64,000 nucleotides of DNA from assembly GCF_005796185.1 (NCBI RefSeq), contig NZ_VAHM01000014.1:38938-102937 (forward strand), given 5' to 3'. Shown piece after piece: positions 36,624 through 46,638 of the stretch. The number at the start of each line of letters is the position of its first letter. The stretch's first letter is position 1. The position numbers and the translations under genes are program-made. The stretch is from Pseudarthrobacter sp. NamB4. Lineage in GTDB: Bacteria; Actinomycetota; Actinomycetes; Actinomycetales; Micrococcaceae. The notes beneath the pieces were generated by a model. That model saw only the letters and a list, made by a program, of their open reading frames with translations. It was not told where the DNA came from and did no database searches.

Positions 36624-38639
36624 TCAGTCTTCCGCGATTACCGCGACTCCGCCAGCAGGAACCGTGCCGTCAAACCGCTCCCCGGAGAGCAGGTCGGTCC
36701 CGACAGCCTGGACGGAAGAGCCAGAGCGGTTGTGGTTGATGGCGAACAGGAAGCTCCGCCCGTCGGCCAGGCGGCGGCGGGTCAGCTCCACCCCGGGATC
36801 TGCCGCAGCAACAGGGGCAACGCCGGACTCACCAAGGAGCCGGTCCACAACTGACTCGATACCGTTCGAATCGGGGAACGTCGCGAGGTACCACGCGGCC
36901 CCGCTGCCCACCGGACGCCGGGTCAGGGACGGCACGCCATCCAGCGGGTACTCGGTAAATGTCTGCAGCGCTTCAGCACCCTCGAGGTGGATGTGCTCGC
37001 TCCAGATGGAGGAAATGGTCCCGTCACTGAGCTTCAGCTGCGAGCCGGCCAACAGGGGACGGAATTCCTCGACCCGCACTCCCAGGAGTTCGCGGAACGC
37101 GCCCGGGTAGCCGCCCAGCCGCACGTGGTCCTTCTCGTCGACGATGCCGCTGAAGTAGGTGACCAGTACGGTGGCGCCGGCGGCAGCCGCGGCAGCGATG
37201 TTTGCCGCAGCTTCATCCGTGACGGAGTAGAGCGTGCAGACGAGGACAAGGTCGTAGCCCTCCAGGGTGGCGGAGGGGTGGACCATATCCACGGAGACAG
37301 CCCGCAGGAACAGCGAGCGGTGGAACGCCCGCAGGAGGTCCAGGTAGCGCACGTCGATGCTCGGCTTGGAATCGATTTCGCTGGCCCACCACGCCTCGTA
37401 GTCGAACACAATGGCCACCCGGGATTCCACCCGCGAGCCCCGCACCGGCTCCAGAAGCTTCAGCGCGGCCCCCAGGTCCACCACTTCGCGCCACACCCGG
37501 GTCTCCCGTCCGCCATGCGGCACCATCGCTGAGTGGAACTTCTCGGAACCGGCAAAGCTCTGCCGCCACTGGAAGAACATCACCGCGTCCGCGCCGCGGC
37601 CCACGTGGGCCAGCGAGTTGCGCAGCATTTCGCCCGGCATCTTGGGCTGGTTGCGCGGCTGCCAGTTCACGGCCGACGTCGAATGTTCCATCAGAATCCA
37701 CGGGTCACCTCCCGCGATGCCACGGGTGAGGTCCGCGCTGAACGCGAGTTCGATGTGGCGTTCGGGGTCCGCGGCCACGAGGTAGTGGTCGTTGGCGATG
37801 ACATCCAGGTCCTTGGCCCAGCTGAAGTAGTCCATGGCCTTGGTGGCGCTGGAGGCCATCAGGTTGGTGGTGCAGGGGACGGTTGGGGTGATTTCGCGGA
37901 GAACTGCAACGAGCTCGCGGTAATAGTCCATCAGAATCCAGGAGTTGAAGCGCTGGAAATCCAGCTGCTGGCCTGGGTTGAGGGTGGACGGGGCAAGGCC
38001 CGGCGGGAGGATCTCCTCGAAGGAGCCGTAGTTCTGGGACCAGAAGGCCGTGCCCCAGGCCGAGTTGAGCGCTTCGATGGTCCCGTAGCGGCGCTCCAGC
38101 CACCCGCGGAATGCGGCAGCATCCTCGTCTCCGTAGAACTCGGAGACGTGGCAGCCCAGTTCGTTGTCCACGTGCCACAGTGCCAGGGCCGGGTGGTCCT
38201 TGTACCGTTCGGCCAGCATTCGGGTAATGCCCTTTGCGTACCGCCGGTAGACGGCCGACGACGGCGTGTAGTGCCGCCGCGAGCCCGGTCCCAGCACGGT
38301 TCCGTCAGCAGTGACGGGCAGGATCTCCGGATGCCTGCGCACCAGCCAGGCAGGCGGGGCCGCAGTCGCCGTGGCCAGGGCCACCTTGACGCCGATGCTG
38401 TGGAGGTTGTCCATGACCTCGTCGAGCCAGCCGAAGTCGTACTGTCCCTCAGCAGGCTCCAGGAGCGCCCAGGAGAAGATGCCAACGCTGAGGAAGTTCA
38501 CACCTGCTTCCTGCATCAGCTCCAGGTCCTCCAGCCTCACGCTGACGGGCCATTGCTCCGGGTTGTAGTCACCGCCGAACGCGATGCCCTCGATGTTGTT
38601 CCAAACGCTGGCCGGGCCGGAGCGTGCCTGCTTGGTCAT
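36624..38639 (-). CDS. Beta-galactosidase, glycoside hydrolase family 42
   Basis: 671 residues with no signal peptide, so intracellular. Starts GIAFGGDYNPEQWP, the family's hallmark; acid/base glutamate in LWHVDNELGCH (about residue 160) and nucleophile in WILMEHSTSAVNWQPRN (about 317), followed by the trimerisation domain and a beta C-terminal domain. GH42 enzymes cleave beta-galactosides imported as oligosaccharides, including galactan side chains of rhamnogalacturonan I. ATG 38639 chosen by the conserved N-terminus. Divergent from a CUT1 transporter, with boxes of both LacI types between them. Confidence 0.93.
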   Translation of the reverse strand: MTKQARSGPASVWNNIEGIAFGGDYNPEQWPVSVRLEDLELMQEAGVNFLSVGIFSWALLEPAEGQYDFGWLDEVMDNLHSIGVKVALATATAAPPAWLVRRHPEILPVTADGTVLGPGSRRHYTPSSAVYRRYAKGITRMLAERYKDHPALALWHVDNELGCHVSEFYGDEDAAAFRGWLERRYGTIEALNSAWGTAFWSQNYGSFEEILPPGLAPSTLNPGQQLDFQRFNSWILMDYYRELVAVLREITPTVPCTTNLMASSATKAMDYFSWAKDLDVIANDHYLVAADPERHIELAFSADLTRGIAGGDPWILMEHSTSAVNWQPRNQPKMPGEMLRNSLAHVGRGADAVMFFQWRQSFAGSEKFHSAMVPHGGRETRVWREVVDLGAALKLLEPVRGSRVESRVAIVFDYEAWWASEIDSKPSIDVRYLDLLRAFHRSLFLRAVSVDMVHPSATLEGYDLVLVCTLYSVTDEAAANIAAAAAAGATVLVTYFSGIVDEKDHVRLGGYPGAFRELLGVRVEEFRPLLAGSQLKLSDGTISSIWSEHIHLEGAEALQTFTEYPLDGVPSLTRRPVGSGAAWYLATFPDSNGIESVVDRLLGESGVAPVAAADPGVELTRRRLADGRSFLFAINHNRSGSSVQAVGTDLLSGERFDGTVPAGGVAVIAED

Positions 38640-38691
38640 GGGACTCCTTGATCTGCTGGGAGGACGGCGGCGGGCCGAAACGATGTGGTTG

Positions 38692-38737
38692 GAAAACGCT
38701 TGCCCATTTCCGGGAATGAAGATATTGTATCGTTTCA
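38692..38737. promoter_or_regulatory. Divergent region with one box of each LacI type
   Basis: GAAAACGCTTGC at 38692-38703 (11 of the 12 pattern positions) and TGTATCGTTTCA at 38726-38737, close to TGAAwCGwTTCA seen at the rhamnose operon. Centres are 34 bp apart. This would let two regulators control both the galactosidase and the transporter. Confidence 0.55.
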
Positions 38738-38813
38738 GAAGCCGTGTAAGCCAGCTCACTACCCGCCGTGTAGAAGCGAAAAGGGATTGCACACATTGAG
38801 CAAGGAGGCTCCC

Positions 38814-40103
38814 GTGATCAACAGAAGGCATTTCCTCACCACCGTCGCCGTCGGCACCGCATCTGCCGCAGCCCTGGCGGCCTGTGGAACCGGATCCAAC
38901 AACGCCGGAAAGACCGGTTCCGCCGAAAACCCCGTCACCATCAACTACACCTGGTGGGGCAACGACGACCGCGCCGAGCGTACCCGCAAGGCCATTGCGT
39001 TGTTCGAGTCCAAGAACCCGGACATCAAGGTCAATGGCAACTTCACCGACTTCGCCGGCTACTGGCAGAAGCGTGCCACCGAAGCAGCCGGCGGCGGCCT
39101 TCCGGACGTCATGCAGTGGGACCTCTCCTACCTGCGCGACTACGGCCAGCGCAACCAGCTACTGGACCTGGCCACCGTCAACATCAACACCGACGCCTTC
39201 GAGAAATCCCTCCTGCCGTCGGGCCAGATCAAGGGCAAGACCTACGGCATCCCCACCAGCACCAACGCGTTCGCGGTCTACTACGACCCCGCCAAGCTGG
39301 CCTCACTCGGCATCGCCGAGCCGACCGGCAAGTGGACCTATGACGAGTACAACGCTTTCCTGACGGAGGTAGGCACCAAGAGCAATGGCGCCCTCTTCGG
39401 CGGCACCGATTACACCGGTGTCTGGTGGATGTTCAACATCTGGCTGCGCCAGAACAACATCGAAGCCTTCACCGAGGACGGCAAGCTCGGCTTCACCAGG
39501 GACGACCTGAAGAAGTGGTGGAACCTCACCGCCGAACTCCGCGGCACGCCGGCCATCGCCTCCGAAGAGCGTGTTACCCAGCTGGCACCGAAGTCGGCGT
39601 TCGGCTCGAACGTCACCGCCACCGAAGTCACTTGGGACAACTTCATGGCCGGATACCTGGCTGACAGCGGCGCCAAGGAATTGAAGCTTGTCCCGGTTCC
39701 GTCGGATGACCCGGACAACCTGGGCCTGTTCCTCAAGCCGTCCATGCTGATGGTGGCCAGCGCCAAGACCCAGTACAAGGACGCTGCAGCCCGGTTCATC
39801 GACTTCATGGTCAATGACCCCGAGGTGGGCCAGATCTTCAAGACCTCCCGTGGCGTTCCCGCCTCGAAGACCCAGCGCGACGGCACCACGTTCGAGGGTA
39901 CGGACAAGCTCGTGGTGGACTACGAGAAGTCCATTGAGCAGTACCTCAAGGACGCCCCTGAGCCGCCCATCGTCGGCTTCGGCACGCTTGAGGCCTCCTT
40001 CAAGCGCATCTCCTCGGACCTGAACTACGGCAAGCTGGACATCAACGGCGCCACCGATGCCTGGTTCAAGGAAGCCGAAGACCTCATCAAGCAGAATGCC
40101 TAA
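38814..40103 (+). CDS. Sugar ABC transporter solute-binding lipoprotein with Tat-type signal
   Basis: 429 residues from GTG 38814, preceded by a perfect AAGGAGG. The signal peptide MINRRHFLTTVAVGTASAAA has the twin-arginine pattern RRHFL, followed by lipobox ALAAC, so it is probably exported folded by Tat and then lipidated. Mature start VTINYTWWGNDDRAERTRKAIALFESKNPDIKVNG is CUT1 family 1. Heads a unit with two permeases and a YesL-like gene. Ligand unknown; a galactose- or rhamnose-containing oligosaccharide is suggested by the divergent GH42 gene. Confidence 0.92.
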   Translation: MINRRHFLTTVAVGTASAAALAACGTGSNNAGKTGSAENPVTINYTWWGNDDRAERTRKAIALFESKNPDIKVNGNFTDFAGYWQKRATEAAGGGLPDVMQWDLSYLRDYGQRNQLLDLATVNINTDAFEKSLLPSGQIKGKTYGIPTSTNAFAVYYDPAKLASLGIAEPTGKWTYDEYNAFLTEVGTKSNGALFGGTDYTGVWWMFNIWLRQNNIEAFTEDGKLGFTRDDLKKWWNLTAELRGTPAIASEERVTQLAPKSAFGSNVTATEVTWDNFMAGYLADSGAKELKLVPVPSDDPDNLGLFLKPSMLMVASAKTQYKDAAARFIDFMVNDPEVGQIFKTSRGVPASKTQRDGTTFEGTDKLVVDYEKSIEQYLKDAPEPPIVGFGTLEASFKRISSDLNYGKLDINGATDAWFKEAEDLIKQNA

Positions 40104-40136
40104 ATTTCAGGCGTTAACGACTGACGGATTGAACTC

Positions 40137-41090
40137 GTGACTCAAAGCCCAACACTGAGCAGGCGATCGACGACGTCCGCCTCCCCGCAGCCGCGCAAGT
40201 CGCGGCGGCGGGGAGCGGATGCCCGCGCCGGCTACACCTTCCTGCTGCCCTGGCTGCTGGGATTCATCGCCCTCACTGTTGGGCCCATGATTTCCTCGCT
40301 CTACCTGTCCTTCACCAACTACAACCTGTTCGAGGCGCCCAAGTGGATCGGCCTGGACAACTACACCACCCTGTTCCAGGACGAGCGGTTCCTGCAGTCG
40401 GTGGGCGTGACCGTGAACTACGTCATTTTCGGTACCCCGCTGAAGCTCGCCGCGGCACTGGCGGTGGCGATGCTGCTCAACAGCAAGCGGCGCGGCCAGG
40501 GTTTCTACCGGTCCGCGTTCTACGCACCGTCCCTGATCGGCGCCTCGGTGTCCATCGCCATCGTCTGGAAGGCCATGTTCGGCGATAACGGTCCCGTGGA
40601 CCAGGGCCTGTCCATCTTCGGGATCAACCTCGGCGGCTGGGTGGGCAACCCGGCCATGACCATGCCGATGTTCATCCTCCTGACGGTATGGCAATTCGGC
40701 GCCCCGATGGTGATCTTCCTTGCCGGCCTGAAGCAGATCCCCAACGAGCTCTACGAGGCGGCGTCCATGGACGGTGCCGGCCCGGTGCGGAAGTTCTTCA
40801 ACATCACCTGGCCCATGCTCTCCCCTGTGATCTTCTTCAACCTGCTGATGGAAACCATCCACGCATTCCAGATCTTCGCCTCGGCCTACATCATCTCAAA
40901 CGGTGAAGGCGGCCCGGCCGGCTCCACCCTCTTCTACACCCTCTACCTGTACCTGCGGGGCTTCAGCGATTTCCGAATGGGCTACGCCTCGGCCATGGCC
41001 TGGCTGCTGGTGATCGTGGTGGGCATCATCACCCTGATCTTCTTCCGCACGTCCAAGTCCTGGGTCCACTACAGCGGTGATTCACGATGA
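40137..41090 (+). CDS. Sugar ABC transporter permease (MalF-like)
   Basis: 317 residues, six membrane segments; first GYTFLLPWLLGFIALTVGPMISSLYLSF, EAA loop LYEAASMDGAGPVRKFFNITWPMLSP. The first helix and EAA loop look closely related to the permease at 30.9 kb, pointing to duplicated systems. GTG start 40137, 33 bp after the binding-protein gene; ATGA overlap with the next gene. Needs an ATPase from elsewhere. Confidence 0.93.
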   Translation: MTQSPTLSRRSTTSASPQPRKSRRRGADARAGYTFLLPWLLGFIALTVGPMISSLYLSFTNYNLFEAPKWIGLDNYTTLFQDERFLQSVGVTVNYVIFGTPLKLAAALAVAMLLNSKRRGQGFYRSAFYAPSLIGASVSIAIVWKAMFGDNGPVDQGLSIFGINLGGWVGNPAMTMPMFILLTVWQFGAPMVIFLAGLKQIPNELYEAASMDGAGPVRKFFNITWPMLSPVIFFNLLMETIHAFQIFASAYIISNGEGGPAGSTLFYTLYLYLRGFSDFRMGYASAMAWLLVIVVGIITLIFFRTSKSWVHYSGDSR

Positions 41091-42004
41091 CAACAATGGC
41101 AACCCCCACCCAGTCCGCACCGGACGCACCGGCGCCGCACTACAACCCCAAGTCCGAATCCGTAGGGACCAAGCGTGCCAAGAGCACCCTCTTCCACGTG
41201 GTGGCCCTGGTCCTCACGGCCGTGGTCCTGTACCCCGGCCTGTGGATGATCGCCTCGGCGTTCAAACCGAACTCGGAGATCGGCGGCGCGAACACCTCGC
41301 TCTGGTCCAACAACTTCAGCCTGGACAACTTCGTCACCGCCATGGAGGGCATCGGCGGGGTGTCCACTTTGCAGTTCTTTACCAACTCGCTGGTCCTGGC
41401 CATCGGCGCGGTGGTTGGCACCGTCCTCTCCGCGTCCGTCTCGGCCTACGCGTTCGCAAGGATCAGCTTTCCCGGCCGTGGTGTGTTCTTCGGCATGATG
41501 ATCGCCACCTTGCTACTGCCGTTCCACGTGGTGATCATTCCGCAGTACATCGTCTTCCAGCAGCTGGGCCTGGTGGACACCTACATCCCGCTGCTGATCG
41601 GCAAGTTCCTGGCCGCTGACGCGTTCTTCGTGTTCCTCATGGTCCAGTTCATGCGCGGCCTTCCCGCGGAACTGGACGAGGCGGCACGGATCGACGGCGC
41701 CGGGCATGCACGGATCTTCGGGTCCATCATGCTGCCGCTGATGAAGCCGGCCCTGATCTCCACCTCGATCTTCTCCTTCATCTGGAGCTGGAACGACTTC
41801 CTGGGCCCGCTGCTGTACCTGAACACCCCGGACAAGTACCCGCTGCCGCTGGCCCTCCGGCTCTTCGTGGACCAGACCCAGTCCTCGGACTACGGCGCGA
41901 TGATCGCGATGTCGGTCCTGGCCCTGCTGCCGGTGCTGATCTTCTTCCTGATCTTCCAGCGGTACATTGTTGAAGGCGTTTCCACCCAGGGCCTCAAGGG
42001 CTAA
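41087..42004 (+). CDS. Sugar ABC transporter permease (MalG-like)
   Basis: 305 residues; first helix FHVVALVLTAVVLYPGLWMIASAF, EAA loop LDEAARIDGAGHARIFGSIMLPLMKP, C-terminal GVSTQGLKG. Completes the membrane pore with the overlapping MalF-type partner. Confidence 0.93.
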   Translation: MTTMATPTQSAPDAPAPHYNPKSESVGTKRAKSTLFHVVALVLTAVVLYPGLWMIASAFKPNSEIGGANTSLWSNNFSLDNFVTAMEGIGGVSTLQFFTNSLVLAIGAVVGTVLSASVSAYAFARISFPGRGVFFGMMIATLLLPFHVVIIPQYIVFQQLGLVDTYIPLLIGKFLAADAFFVFLMVQFMRGLPAELDEAARIDGAGHARIFGSIMLPLMKPALISTSIFSFIWSWNDFLGPLLYLNTPDKYPLPLALRLFVDQTQSSDYGAMIAMSVLALLPVLIFFLIFQRYIVEGVSTQGLKG

Positions 42005-42023
42005 CGGAAGACCGAGACAGAAT

Positions 42024-42653
42024 ATGAGCGTCATGGACAGCACCACACCCGCCCCCAACCACCACGAACCCGTCCCGGTGAACCGTTTCGCGCTGTTCTC
42101 CGAGACCCTCCTGGCCGGGGTGCTGGTGCTGGTGCTGTCCCTTCCGCTGGTGACGATCCCGGCCGCGTATGCGGCGGGGATCGCCCATCTGGAACGGCAC
42201 CTTTCCGGCCGGGACGATTCCGTCCGCGGCCTCTGGGGCCTGTTCAAGGTTGCCCTGCCCGGCAGCTGGAAGCTTGGATTCACGACGGCGGCGGCCGCCG
42301 TCGTGATTGTCCTGAACCTTTTGCTCACATGGGCACGGCAGCTTCCCGGCCCGGAGATAGTACTGCCGGCCACCTTGATCCTCTCCGCCTGCGGGGCCAT
42401 CCTCCTGCTGCGCACCACCTCTGCCTGGTCCGATTTCACCGGTGCCACGCCCGATGCAAGAGCAACCTGGCGCTCCGCCCTGGAGACGGGGCAGGCGCTG
42501 TCAGTAAAGGATTGGACCGGCTCCCTCCTGCTCGCCGCCGCGCTGTTCGGAACTGTGGTGTTCGTCTGGATGCTCGTCGCCCTCTTCGTAGTGGTACCCG
42601 GCACCCTCATCCTCGCGGCAGCGGCAGTCAAGATGCGCTCCACCCGCTCCTGA
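42024..42653 (+). CDS. YesL-like (DUF624) membrane protein
   Basis: 209 residues with about five membrane segments: FALFSETLLAGVLVLVLSLPLVTIPAAYAAG, FTTAAAAVVIVLNLLLTWA, ILSACGAILLL, SLLLAAALFGTVVFVWML and a C-terminal helix. The N-terminal helix followed by a TIPA..A segment is the DUF624 pattern. In Bacillus subtilis yesL sits in the rhamnogalacturonan cluster beside a CUT1 transporter, as here. Its function is unknown; membership in the transporter unit (20 bp gap) suggests a role in uptake. ATG 42024 was chosen over the longer frame that overlaps the permease. Confidence 0.78.
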   Translation: MSVMDSTTPAPNHHEPVPVNRFALFSETLLAGVLVLVLSLPLVTIPAAYAAGIAHLERHLSGRDDSVRGLWGLFKVALPGSWKLGFTTAAAAVVIVLNLLLTWARQLPGPEIVLPATLILSACGAILLLRTTSAWSDFTGATPDARATWRSALETGQALSVKDWTGSLLLAAALFGTVVFVWMLVALFVVVPGTLILAAAAVKMRSTRS

Positions 42654-42730
42654 CCTCCAAAAGCGCCCGGGCTGCCACCGGCGCAAAGAAACCATCTGGT
42701 ACTGCCCGCCACTATCGAGTTGAGTCCCAC

Positions 42731-43999
42731 GTGTCTTCCGACCGCCAGCGTTCCCAGCAGTCCCTCCACAAGCCAAAGAACCAACCCGCCTGGTATCAGC
42801 CCCTGACCCAGCGCAACTACCGGATCTTCCTGGCAATGGTGTTCACCGGCAGCGTGGGGGTGTGGATGCAGCGCCTGGCCCAGGACTGGCTGGTGCTGCA
42901 GCTGACCGGCAGCCCGGCTGCGGTGGGCGTCGCCGTAGCACTGCAGTTCCTCCCGATGCTGATTGTGGGGCCGCTCAGCGGCCTGCTCGTGGACATGTTC
43001 CCCAAGCGCCGCATCATGCTCGCCTGCCAGACCGTTATTGCCCTCCTGGCCATTGGCCTCGCCGCCTGGGCAGCAAGCGGAACCATCACCGTCTGGGCCG
43101 TTTATGCCAGTTGCGTTGCACTGGGCATAACGTCAGCCATCAACCAGCCCGCCACCCAGGTGTTCGTCAACGAGGTAGTGGGTGACGCAGCCCTCCGGCC
43201 CGCGATAGGCCTGAACAATGCCCTCGGACAGCTGGGCGCCATGGCGGGCCCGGCGGTGGCTGGAGTGGTCATCTCCCAGGCAGGATCGGCCGCAGCCTTT
43301 GCCGCAAACTCATTCCTGTGCCTGCTGGTGCTGAGCATGATCGCCGCGATCCGGCCGGCCGAGCTGCACCCCAGTGCCCCGGCAGGGCGGGGGCGCGGTC
43401 AGCTGCTGGCCGCATTCAGCTATGTGCGGGACAGGCCGCGGTTGCTGCTCATCATCCTGCTGGCGGGACTCCTCGGCGCCTTCGGCATGAACGGCCCCGT
43501 GGTCCTGGCGGCCTTTGCCGAGCGCGTGTGGCACAACGGCGTTGAGGGCTTTGGCTTGTTCAATACCGTCAGCGCGGTGGGTGCCCTGGCCGGCGCGCTC
43601 CTCGCCGCCCGCCTCAGGAACATGGGGCGCAAAGGCATCGTGGCCGCTGCCGGCCTCTTCGGACTGTCCCAGCTGGTTGCGGCGCTGATGCCGGACCTGG
43701 TGCTGTTCGTGGCCATGCTGGTGGTGGTGGGCCTGATGACCCTCCTTTTCCTTACGAGCGCGGCCACCGCCGTGCAGCTTGAAGCCGGGCCGGAAATCCG
43801 GGGCCGCGTGATGGCCCTGTACCTTCCCCTGCTGCTGGGCGGGCACGCGCTGGGCGGGCTGCTGGCAGGCTGGCTCACGGAACAATTAGGCGTGCGCGCA
43901 GGGCTGGTGGTCACCGGCGGGCTGGGCATGCTCTCGGCCCTGGTCATCGGCCTGCTGCTGTGGTGGCACGGCCGCCGCGCCGAAGCCCGCCAGCCATAA
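42731..43999 (+). CDS. MFS transporter (drug-efflux-like, MFS_3 type)
   Basis: 422 residues with about 12 membrane segments. Helix 1 reads NYRIFLAMVFTGSVGVWMQRLAQDWLVLQLTG, and the loop 2/3 signature is GPLSGLLVDMFPKRRIML, as in the enterobactin-exporter-like MFS_3 group. Efflux of a small molecule is likely; a sugar importer cannot be ruled out. GTG 42731 gives a short polar N-terminus; the upstream open frame overlaps the YesL-like gene and is spurious. It converges on the rhamnosidase remnant. Confidence 0.85.
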   Translation: MSSDRQRSQQSLHKPKNQPAWYQPLTQRNYRIFLAMVFTGSVGVWMQRLAQDWLVLQLTGSPAAVGVAVALQFLPMLIVGPLSGLLVDMFPKRRIMLACQTVIALLAIGLAAWAASGTITVWAVYASCVALGITSAINQPATQVFVNEVVGDAALRPAIGLNNALGQLGAMAGPAVAGVVISQAGSAAAFAANSFLCLLVLSMIAAIRPAELHPSAPAGRGRGQLLAAFSYVRDRPRLLLIILLAGLLGAFGMNGPVVLAAFAERVWHNGVEGFGLFNTVSAVGALAGALLAARLRNMGRKGIVAAAGLFGLSQLVAALMPDLVLFVAMLVVVGLMTLLFLTSAATAVQLEAGPEIRGRVMALYLPLLLGGHALGGLLAGWLTEQLGVRAGLVVTGGLGMLSALVIGLLLWWHGRRAEARQP

Positions 44000-44066
44000 G
44001 TCCGCACACCCTTGACCTGTGTGCTGAGTCGCACCGGGCAAAGTGGATGGAAAACAGTACGTGCCC

Positions 44067-46638
44067 TCACGCCCGGAAGTCACGGCGCAGCTGCCGGCGG
44101 GCAGGCGGACCACGGCGGTGACGCCGGCCCTGGGACAACAGCGCACGGACCAGCCCGTGGACAGTCAGCGGTCCCTGCTGCATCCCCATGGCGGCGACCC
44201 GCCGGGCATCAACAGAGGCAAGGTCCGGCGCCGTAATGCCCAGCGACAGCGGGAAGGACGTGGCGTGCTGTGACGCGTGCGCACTGGGGGTGCCGTCGGC
44301 GTGCAGCCCGTCCACCATGACGCCGTCAACCCGCAGGCGGGCGCGGATGGCGTCCGCCAGCCAGCGTGCCGAGGAGGCGTAGCGGATGGCGGCCTCCTCT
44401 TCACCGGCCAGGCCGCAGAGCCGTACCGTGGCCATGAGTGCGGAGTAGGCCTGCACGTTGACAGTGGTCTTGGCGGCGCACTCCATGTCGTAGCCAAACC
44501 GGCCCGGTTCCGGCCAGTCCACGATGCCGTGGAGATAGGGGCCGGAACCGCCGCCCAGCGTGGTGACCAGTCCCGCCGTCGGGCCCTCTGCCGGAATGTA
44601 CCGCAGGGCATAGTCCGCTGTGCTGCACAGGTGCGGCAGGAGTTCCCGGAGAAGGGCAAGGTCCCCGGTGCGCAGGTGGTATTCCTCGGCCCACTCCGGG
44701 ATCATGAACGAGAAGTCCGGTATATCCCGTTTGCCGTCGCCATTGGGGTAGACGGCGTTGCAGCGGCCCTTGTCCTCGCCGCAGGTCCAGTAGCGCACGG
44801 CGGACCAGCCGACCTCGCGCAGCGCCTGGGCCGTATCTGCGTGTTCCCAGAAGAGGGACATGGTGGCATAGGAGATGCTCACGGCCTCGGCCAGGAACTG
44901 GCCCTTCTCGCGCGTGGGCTTGTCCACAAACTGCTCCTGGACGCCGTACAGTGCGGAGTCGCGCAGCAGCTTGAACACCGCATCCAGCGTGGCGTCGGAA
45001 CTGCTGAAACTTTCTTCGCCGGGGGTGGCGGCCGTGGACCACCACGGCGCCCACCCGGGAGACGTCCGTTGCCTGCACAAAGGGAAGCTCGAGGTAGCGG
45101 AATCCCAGGTGGACACTTGCCCGGAACTGCTGCGGTCCTGCCGCCTGCGTGTAGGGAAAGGACATGTCCGTGTTCTGGCTCGCCGTCTTTCCGGCGTCCA
45201 CCCGCCCGTCCGGCCGCAGCCCGTACCCGGCCCGGATCATCAGGGTGCGGCCCGGCACACCGTCCAGGAAGTCCACCTGGGGGCGCCCGGGAAGAACCTG
45301 GCCGAAATCCGCAACCAGGGTGCCGTCGTCGGCCGCCAGGAACGCCTTGGGCGCCACGAACTCCTCGGCGAGGAAGGTGCGGCGGGGGTGCACCTGCGGG
45401 AACTCCGGGGTGGGGTGGCTGCCGTAGCTGATGGCGGCCGGCATGTCCTCCATAGCGGAAGACGGCGCGGCGGCAAGGGACGCGGCGGCCTGCCCGTCCA
45501 GGTGCTCCACGGGGTCGCCTTCGTCGTTGCGGTAGCCGGACTGCCGGTACGGCGCCTCGTCCGCGGACCAGTCAGCCCCCGAACCAAACACTTCACGGCG
45601 GCCGTCGGTGTAGTGCACGCCCAGGTGGACCAGGTGGACCAGGTGGACCAGGTGGACCAGGAGGCCGGGAAGGCCTGCCGCCCGGCCCTGTCCCGGACCG
45701 TACCAGTGGAGCAGCGCCGTCAGGGGAACCGGGGTGTCCAACGGCTGCGCGGCGAGGAGGGCGGTGACGTCAGCGGCGTCGTAATAGCCCTCGCCGGGGT
45801 AGCCGAAGGACGTGGTGCTGAGGCAGTGGGTCTCGGCCAGGGACAGCTGCGCATGATGGTTCGCGGCGACGAACAGGCCAGCGGCGACCGGCGCTGCAGG
45901 CTCCTGCACCGCCAGCAGCGTTCCTTGCCGTCCAGCGAAACGGTGATCGTGGTTCCGTCGTCGATGACCACCAGGTCCTGCCAGGAGCCAGCCACCAGAT
46001 CATTGCCCGGCAACCGGGCCTGGTGGATGTCATGCCTCCGGGCGGTCTGGGCCTTCGCCAGTGCGGCAGTTTCGGGAACCGCGGAGGCAGGAATTTCCCA
46101 CTCCGGGACCTGCCGGAGGACCACCTCGCCTGCAGTGCTGAGTTCCAGCAGCAGCCCGGTTCCCGGGCCGCTGCTCCGCAGGATCAGCCCGGCCCAGCCC
46201 ATGACCGGCCGGACCCGGGCTTCCAGCCGGAAGCTGCGGACCGGCGGGCAGCGGACCGGCAGGAAGGGGAGCCGGCAACCCGCAGTACCCGGTTCAGGAC
46301 TTCCCGGGGTGCGCGGCCGCCGGGGGCGCGCCGGATCCAGTCAGCCTGCCACGCCCCATATCCAACGCCGGTGCTGAACGGCCGCGGCGAAGACCATTCC
46401 CCGGGGATTCCCGCCGTGTCAACGGACCCGCACGCGCCACGCGTAGTCGGTGTCGTCGTCTAGTACCGGCCCGTCATAGGGGATGCCCCGCTGGGCAGGG
46501 GAGGGGACCCGGCGGGGATGAGGTCAGGCAGTCGGCGAGGCCGTCCGTCAGGAGGCCGACTGCGTGCAGCTGCCCTCGCTCCTGGCTTCGGCCCGCTGCG
46601 GGCGCGGTAGCAGGCGCCTTTGCTGGCTGGGGCCGCAT
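44067..46638 (-). pseudogene. Alpha-L-rhamnosidase (GH78), inactivated by several frameshifts and a deletion
   Basis: Conserved rhamnosidase blocks appear in the right order but in changing frames. The start is ATG 46638, overlapping the gfo stop (TGATG); HAVGLLTDGLADCL follows. Then comes IPYDGPVLDDDTDYAWRVRV, and after a shift near 46427 GIPGEWSSPRPFSTG. After one near 46262, VRSFRLEARVRPVMGWAGLILR; after one near 45920, LFVAANHHAQLSLAETH. After one near 45038 the catalytic domain reads VQEQFVDKPTREKGQF and IPDFSFMIPEWAEEYH. Near 44110 HGLVRALLS runs straight into what looks like the C-terminal sheet in another frame (VTAVVRLPAGSCAV). At least five frame changes and one deletion make a working enzyme impossible. 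Confidence 0.85.
45621..45656. repeat. Four 9-bp tandem units within the rhamnosidase remnant
   Basis: CCAGGTGGA repeated four times (45621-45656) plus a partial fifth. In the local frame it encodes a repeated LVH (LLVHLVHLVHLVHLGVHY), an in-frame expansion in a sequence no longer under selection. Confidence 0.75.

Noticed and set aside
35140..37110. A 656-codon plus-strand frame spanning the HNH gene, the tandem repeats and the GH42 end
   Set aside because: It crosses two well-supported minus-strand genes and the repeat tract; Pro/Arg-rich and without a domain.
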